Assembly (NCBI GenBank): GCA_009692065.1
Contig: SHZY01000028.1
Location: 1 to 48,879, forward strand
Direction: 5' to 3'
DNA from: Gemmataceae bacterium
GTDB lineage: Bacteria > Planctomycetota > Planctomycetia > Gemmatales > Gemmataceae
Length of the DNA stretch: 48,879 nt
The translations under genes and the position numbers were made by a program. Within the stretch, counting starts at the first letter, position 1; each line of letters begins with the position of its first letter. Under the pieces are notes generated by a model. The model saw nothing but the letters and a program-made list of their open reading frames with translations, had not been told where the DNA came from and searched no databases. Below, one piece after another: positions 45,049-48,879 of the stretch.

Positions 45049-45450
45049 TCACGGCAACTCCCAATCCTCCAAAAGCAATCCCGGCACACGACTGAACTCC
45101 GACGTGTTGTGGCTCACCAACGTCAGCCCGTTGGCACGCGCGATGGCGGCGATTTGCATGTCATAGGGCCCGATCGGCGTTCCGTGCGATTCGAGGTAAA
45201 GCCGAATTTGTGCGAATTCGTCGGCGGCGCGGTCGAATTGCAGACAGGAGTACGGCGCGAGAACGGCGTCGACGGTAGCCCGATGTGCGGCTGGTTTCGC
45301 ACTTTTCAGGCAGCCGAAATACAATTCCGCCGCTGTAACCGTACAGACACGCAACTCGGATGGTTGATGAGCGTGGATGCGCTGAACGACCAATGCGTTC
45401 TTGTTGCGCAGGAACTGTACCCAAACGTTGGTGTCGAGAAGATAGATCAT
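45049..45450 (-). CDS. vapC: VapC-like PIN-domain toxin
   Basis: A 133-residue PIN ribonuclease. Acidic metal ligands are visible: Asp6 in YLLDTNV, Glu42 in TAAELYFG and Asp97 in IGPYDMQIAAIA. The fourth region reads SHNTSEFSRVPGL, matching the usual T-N-x-x-EF-R motif. VapC toxins cleave tRNA or rRNA and are held inactive by a bound antitoxin. The start codon overlaps the stop of the upstream small gene by 4 bp (ATGA), the standard toxin-antitoxin arrangement. Symbol by family only. Confidence 0.9.
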   Translation of the reverse strand: MIYLLDTNVWVQFLRNKNALVVQRIHAHQPSELRVCTVTAAELYFGCLKSAKPAAHRATVDAVLAPYSCLQFDRAADEFAQIRLYLESHGTPIGPYDMQIAAIARANGLTLVSHNTSEFSRVPGLLLEDWELP

Positions 45451-45674
45451 TCGAGATCAACAGGTTTAGGCAGCTGGCCCTGCGGATGTCTCACGAACGT
45501 CTCGTCGGTGATCGACCCAGCCAGATCAAAATAACCCGGCGGCCAACCGCGCTCGTCCGTTCTTGGTTGAACGGTGACTACGACTTCGCATTCCACTTCA
45601 GGCCTACCGAGCGGGATGCGCAGGTTGAGCGTGCCATCTTTCCCCGTCTTCTCAAGCACACGAATTGTTTCCAT
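45447..45674 (-). CDS. vapB: VapB-like antitoxin
   Basis: The 75-residue protein has an N-terminal beta segment (LNLRIPLGRPEVECEVVVTV, about 16-35) of the type seen in antitoxins that precede PIN toxins, and a C-terminal arm (GYFDLAGSITDETFVRHPQG) that probably occupies the toxin groove. AAAGGGTGA lies before the ATG. Its stop overlaps the PIN gene start by 4 bp. It likely represses its own promoter together with the toxin, by analogy to the family. No operator could be identified. Confidence 0.82.
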   Translation of the reverse strand: METIRVLEKTGKDGTLNLRIPLGRPEVECEVVVTVQPRTDERGWPPGYFDLAGSITDETFVRHPQGQLPKPVDLE

Positions 45675-45731
45675 CGAACGTCACCCTTTCTGGCGTGTTT
45701 CATTCTACCATGAGCGCCGACGAATTAAAGG

Positions 45732-46370
45732 TCAATCGCCCGTCGCTGGAACGGGACCTCGCGCCGTCCGCCTTGCCGAGCGCCGTGAGTTGTGCGCCAT
45801 GCGCTCCAGGACCTGCCGAAAGAATTGTAGCAGACGGTCTTCCGTCTCCTCGCCCTCCAGTATGCCGAGCGCTTGCGCGATCGCTTCGAAGGTGGACATG
45901 CGATCGGGGCAACTATTGTGGCGTAAGCCATGCAAGTCGAGACCGGGCCCGGCCAGCCTGACCGGGCGGGCCAGGCAAAGCATCGGCACGCGGCGCATCA
46001 TGTGCTTGGCCTGGTTCCAGTTGCCGTCGGGAACAAGCAGCGTCAATGGCCGGGGCAGGGCGGCGATGTAGTCGTGGTTCAAGGGGCTTGCGCCGCGGCC
46101 CGGAAAGAGCACCAGGGTGGACGCCGAGGCGGATTCAATGCCGGCGCTACTCACGGTTTGATGGGGGGAGCCATGCAGCCGCACCTCTGCGTTCTGGATC
46201 GCGAGGCGGGCGAAGTGGCCGGTGTTGGTCGTCTTGCGCCATTCCTTGGAGTGGATGATGACGATCAATCGCGTCAAGATGCCAAGACGAGGAGCATGGG
46301 CACAGACGCATTCCGCGCGGCGCAAGCGGCAGGCCAGGCAGCTGCCCGGATTGGTCGGATCGCTCGGCAT
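45732..46370 (-). CDS. DTW-domain tRNA-uridine aminocarboxypropyltransferase
   Basis: The 212-residue enzyme carries an N-terminal zinc cluster (Cys11, Cys14, Cys21, Cys23 in CLACRLRRAECVC) and the DTW-family motif as DGNW at 114-117 in LLVPDGNWNQAKHM. DTW proteins such as TapT (YfiP) use S-adenosylmethionine to make acp3U in tRNA. Here Thr of DTW is replaced, as in several relatives that read DGxW. GGAAG stands 6 bases before the ATG at 46370; the frame runs on to 46448, but that part crosses a repeat and lacks a ribosome site. Cytosolic. Confidence 0.88.
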   Translation of the reverse strand: MPSDPTNPGSCLACRLRRAECVCAHAPRLGILTRLIVIIHSKEWRKTTNTGHFARLAIQNAEVRLHGSPHQTVSSAGIESASASTLVLFPGRGASPLNHDYIAALPRPLTLLVPDGNWNQAKHMMRRVPMLCLARPVRLAGPGLDLHGLRHNSCPDRMSTFEAIAQALGILEGEETEDRLLQFFRQVLERMAHNSRRSARRTARGPVPATGD

Positions 46371-46405
46371 GTTCGACTTCCATCCTGAGAAACGCTTACC
46401 CGGAT

Positions 46406-46575
46406 TATTCACTACAGAAAATCCTAACCACATAGGCACAGAGAACACAGAGAAGAGATATAGTAGGTAGAATACGCTATGTCCTCGTTCATGAAGCCAG
46501 AAAATTGCAGCAACGCATTACCCTACTTGGTTTTCTCTGTGCCCTCTGTGCCTCTGTGGTGAATAATTCGGGGTA
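46406..46575. repeat. inverted CACAGAG-type repeat pair
   Basis: The left copy (46406-46455) contains ATTATTCACTACAG and GGCACAGAGAACACAGAGAA. The right copy (46528-46575) is its reverse complement in outline (CTCTGTGCCTCTGTGG, then TGAATAATTCGG). The left copy has about 16 extra bases. The pair fills the space between the M41 and DTW genes and is AT-richer than its surroundings. Confidence 0.65.
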
Positions 46576-46580
46576 GACGG

Positions 46581-47060
46581 TCACGACTCGTCGGCAGCCT
46601 CGCGGCAGCCTCGCTCAAACAGATGCAGCGCGGTACGGCCGCTGATTTCGCGGTGGTGCAGCAGTTCCGCGGCGATCAGTTCCACGGCCAGCCAGTTCCC
46701 GCCCTCGGCGAGGAGGTGTTCCGCCTTGGCCAGCAACCGGCGCTCCAGCTTCTCGGCGCGGCGCTCGCCGGCGCGCTGGATCGCCAGGCGTCGCACATAC
46801 TGGTAATCGCGGGCGGCGCCGTCCCAGGAATAAATTCCCGTCAAGCGCGACTCGGCTGCAATGCCCCCGAGGGCGATGAGGATCTTGCGCTCGAGCCAAT
46901 CTTCCGAGGGTCGATACACCCTTTTGCCAAACTCGCAGATGCCGAGATGTTCGCGATCGGGCAGGATGCTGACGCACTTCACCGGGCGGTCCAGCACCAG
47001 CGCCAGCACCGCATGGCCGGCTTCATGGTAGGCAGTGATCTGGTCGGCGGTCGGTTCCAT
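46581..47060 (-). CDS. stand-alone M41 (FtsH-type) peptidase domain protein
   Basis: The 159-residue protein corresponds to the zinc peptidase part of FtsH without its membrane and AAA+ modules. The zinc motif HEAGH is at 12-16 in ITAYHEAGHAVLA, and the third ligand is probably Asp85 in DGAARDYQYVRRLA. The helical C-terminus (LAKAEHLLAEGGNWLAVELIAAELL) also matches the M41 fold. Without an ATPase it may clip small or unfolded proteins, or be regulatory. There is no signal peptide. The ribosome site is weak. Gene-free flanks on both sides contain repeats. Confidence 0.88.
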   Translation of the reverse strand: MEPTADQITAYHEAGHAVLALVLDRPVKCVSILPDREHLGICEFGKRVYRPSEDWLERKILIALGGIAAESRLTGIYSWDGAARDYQYVRRLAIQRAGERRAEKLERRLLAKAEHLLAEGGNWLAVELIAAELLHHREISGRTALHLFERGCREAADES

Positions 47061-47113
47061 CGGCTCATTCTATAATGCGGCCGAGCCGCAACCTCGATCA
47101 GAGTTGAGTCACC

Positions 47114-47170
47114 GAAGCTCGCTTGGCGGTTTCGCGAGCGAATCCGACGCTAAACCGCCAAGCGAGCTTC
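47114..47170. repeat. 19-bp perfect inverted repeat
   Basis: GAAGCTCGCTTGGCGGTTT (47114-47132) and its exact reverse complement (47152-47170) have a 19-base spacer. It lies between the M41 start and the end of the pseudopilin-like gene, in a 149-bp gap. Confidence 0.8.
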
Positions 47171-47209
47171 AACGACGAGTGTCTGAAATGTTCTCTGTAT
47201 CTTGCAGTG

Positions 47210-48667
47210 TCACCGCCAGTGCGGCACCAGCTTGATCAGGTCGAAATCACCGCCGGCCCAGCGTGCGTCGTCGTCGGAAAACTCGCCTCCCTGTCTGCGG
47301 CCGCCGTGATCGATGCGATCGGGGCCGGTGCTCCAGACGATCGCTGTGTCGAGGCGAATGAACGGGTGCCAGGGTAGAGGCCCGACTTGATAACGGAACG
47401 GTTGGCCGCTGTAGGGGTCGGCGGGAAGTCCGGCCGGCAGATATCTGGGGACGAGGGTTTGCAGGTCGGGCGCGGGTTTGCCCTGGTCGATGCGATAGAG
47501 GCTCAGGGCAATCGCCACGCGCGTCGCGTCCACGCGCCAGCGCGCGCGGGTGGCGGCATTGCGCAAGGTCGCCGTGGAGCAGAAGAGCCGATCGTCGGCG
47601 AGCCAGGACGCATCGACCAGGCGGATCACGTCCGCGCGGGTCAGATTCGCGCCGGGTCCGGTGGCGGCGGGAAGCCAGCCTTGCAAAATCTTTGACGTGG
47701 CCTTCCTTTCGGTCGGAGGATCCTGGGTGGCCGCGGGGAGTTCCCAGTGCGGCGTCTCGATGCCGCGGAACAGCCCGGCCCAGACCAGTTGCCAAAGGCG
47801 CGTCTTGCGCTTGGATTCCCACGGCGATTCCAGCGCTACGGCGATGCTGCCGACCAGCCAGCGTTCGGTCATCCCGCCGGCGACGCCTGGACCCGCAAAA
47901 ATCCAGATGACGGGGTTGTCGAGGGCGCCGCCGGAGCGATAGCACTCGTTCAGCAAACAGCTCGAGGAAGGCGGCGTTTCGCGCGCGTGGCGATTCAGTT
48001 CCTCCAGGACTCGCCCCAACTGGTCTGCGGAAGGCTTGTTCTTCAGCCACTGGTCGAGGCCGTCGAGGGCTTCGTCCTCGGTCTTGACTCCCGCCAGATA
48101 GGATTCGAGCGACGCCTTGTTGCGCAGATTGCGCGACAGGGCCAGGATCTGGGCCAGGTGTTCGAAGGCGGGGCCGGGCGGTTTCGCGCGGGCTGCGACG
48201 AGCAACTCGGCGGTCAAGCTTCGGCAGCCGGACAGATGATTGAGGGAAGCCGCCAGACCATCTTTGCGGGGCAATTCGAGCACGCCGGCCGGCAGGCGCG
48301 CCGCCTCCGCCATCGATTCCAACCACGCTGCGTTCCTTTGATCGAGCCGGGTGATCGCCTGGTGGATCGCCAGCGCGCCGGCGTTATCGTTGTCGGTCTG
48401 GAGCTTGGCGTGGAATGCCTCGCGATCGAGAGGCTCGCCGACGTCGGGGACCTCCCAGGCGCGGAAGCCGAAGTTCAAGAGTGCCCACACGATGCCGGCA
48501 GAACCAAAACCGATCAGGGCGATCATCGGCTTGCGTTCCTTGATGCGGCCGCCTGCTCGATCGGAGGCGAATTGGTCCGGGATCGGGTCGTCCACAATCT
48601 GGGGTTTGTTTTCAGAATTCGGTTGACAGACGAAGCGCGCCATGGCTAATATCGCATGAGGTGTCAT
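47210..48667 (-). CDS. membrane-anchored hypothetical protein with pseudopilin-like C-terminus
   Basis: The 485-residue protein has a single membrane helix (about 48-68, MIALIGFGSAGIVWALLNFGF) after a polar N-terminus and a helical middle region of unknown family. Its C-terminal ~100 residues resemble the tail of planctomycete pseudopilin-like proteins: RVAIALSLYRIDQGKPAPDLQTLVPRYL (split here by its key residues), then LPADPYSGQPFRYQV. It is probably envelope-located; function unknown. Start 48667 is tentative; an ATG at 48643 is an alternative and neither has a clear ribosome site. Confidence 0.8.
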   Translation of the reverse strand: MTPHAILAMARFVCQPNSENKPQIVDDPIPDQFASDRAGGRIKERKPMIALIGFGSAGIVWALLNFGFRAWEVPDVGEPLDREAFHAKLQTDNDNAGALAIHQAITRLDQRNAAWLESMAEAARLPAGVLELPRKDGLAASLNHLSGCRSLTAELLVAARAKPPGPAFEHLAQILALSRNLRNKASLESYLAGVKTEDEALDGLDQWLKNKPSADQLGRVLEELNRHARETPPSSSCLLNECYRSGGALDNPVIWIFAGPGVAGGMTERWLVGSIAVALESPWESKRKTRLWQLVWAGLFRGIETPHWELPAATQDPPTERKATSKILQGWLPAATGPGANLTRADVIRLVDASWLADDRLFCSTATLRNAATRARWRVDATRVAIALSLYRIDQGKPAPDLQTLVPRYLPAGLPADPYSGQPFRYQVGPLPWHPFIRLDTAIVWSTGPDRIDHGGRRQGGEFSDDDARWAGGDFDLIKLVPHWR

Positions 48668-48745
48668 CGCGTATTCTCACATCTCTCAAAAACGCAAGGA
48701 GCCAGCCCCATGTTTCGCCCATTTTCGTGGATAGCAGCCCGTTGA

Positions 48746-48879
48746 TTAAGTCGATATTTCGGCACCGATCACGTCGAGCGCGACGGCGACGGTCCAAAGG
48801 TCGGTCGTCGGAACATTTTCACTTCGGTGCGACCGACGGCCGCAGGTTCGACTCCAAAGCATCTCGGTGGCAAAATAGA
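48746..48879 (-). CDS. possible gene 3' end at right edge (partial)
   Basis: A minus-strand frame is open from the window edge to a TAA at 48746-48748. The 43 visible residues end with DLWTVAVALDVIGAEIST. Composition of the last 20 residues is protein-like, but the piece is too short to identify. The gap 48668-48745 shows nothing else. Confidence 0.3.
   Translation of the reverse strand, partial: YFATEMLWSRTCGRRSHRSENVPTTDLWTVAVALDVIGAEIST

Overview
The window is chromosomal DNA from a high-GC planctomycete. The main evidence is the density of families that are almost diagnostic for that phylum: five DUF1501 proteins, three DUF1549/DUF1553 proteins with or without an N-terminal planctomycete cytochrome (PSCyt) haem motif, one DUF1592-type multidomain cytochrome, one DUF1552 protein, a DUF1080 protein, an FG-GAP/UnbV protein and a leucine-rich-repeat protein. 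A Gemmata- or Pirellula-like lineage is my inference. No rRNA, tRNA, CRISPR array, transposase or prophage gene is visible. Most predicted products carry Sec, Tat or lipoprotein signals, so this is largely a cell-envelope/secretome region.

Layout. 0-10 kb: DUF1501 (minus); a PSCyt-DUF1549/1553 plus DUF1501 pair (plus); a ClpC-N/UVR protein followed by DUF1080 (minus); a sulfatase-modifying-factor-like protein (plus); DUF1501 (minus). 10-22 kb: a trypsin-like protease, a small nucleotidyltransferase-like protein, a large DUF1549/1553 protein behind a TlpA-like thioredoxin protein, a family IV-like esterase, and an LRR-SGNH hydrolase operon. 22-30 kb: a plus-strand array of DUF1592, DUF5678-like, DTGF-type aspartic protease, TPR, FG-GAP/UnbV lipoprotein and DUF1552. 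30-38 kb: a class III CoA-transferase, a LarA-like/SET pair, two small exported proteins, a prenyltransferase-like repeat protein and HrpB helicase. 38-44.4 kb: a DUF1549/1553 plus DUF1501 operon (minus) and an Omp28-like thioredoxin plus DUF1501 operon (plus). 44.4-48.9 kb: HNH endonuclease, a VapBC-type toxin-antitoxin pair, a DTW-domain tRNA-modifying enzyme, a stand-alone M41 peptidase, a pseudopilin-like hypothetical protein and a possible gene fragment at the right edge.

How the genes may work together. In planctomycetes DUF1549/1553 and DUF1501, and DUF1592 and DUF1552, are commonly encoded as pairs of exported haem protein plus Tat-exported partner. This window holds two tight DUF1549/1553-DUF1501 pairs and several unpaired members. 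Their biochemical role is not established. Roles in envelope redox chemistry or polysaccharide use are inference.

The most unusual content is a population of small palindromic repeats of many unrelated families. Most sit between genes, but several are spliced in frame into coding sequences: a DUF1501 protein, two DUF1549/1553 proteins at the same homologous loop (one with a second palindrome nested inside), and the DUF1592 protein. A heptamer repeat interrupts the DUF1552 gene. The clearest case is a 110-bp palindromic insertion flanked by a 24-bp duplication. It has copied a TGATG stop/start junction, leaving both neighbouring genes intact and a 44-codon frame bridging them.
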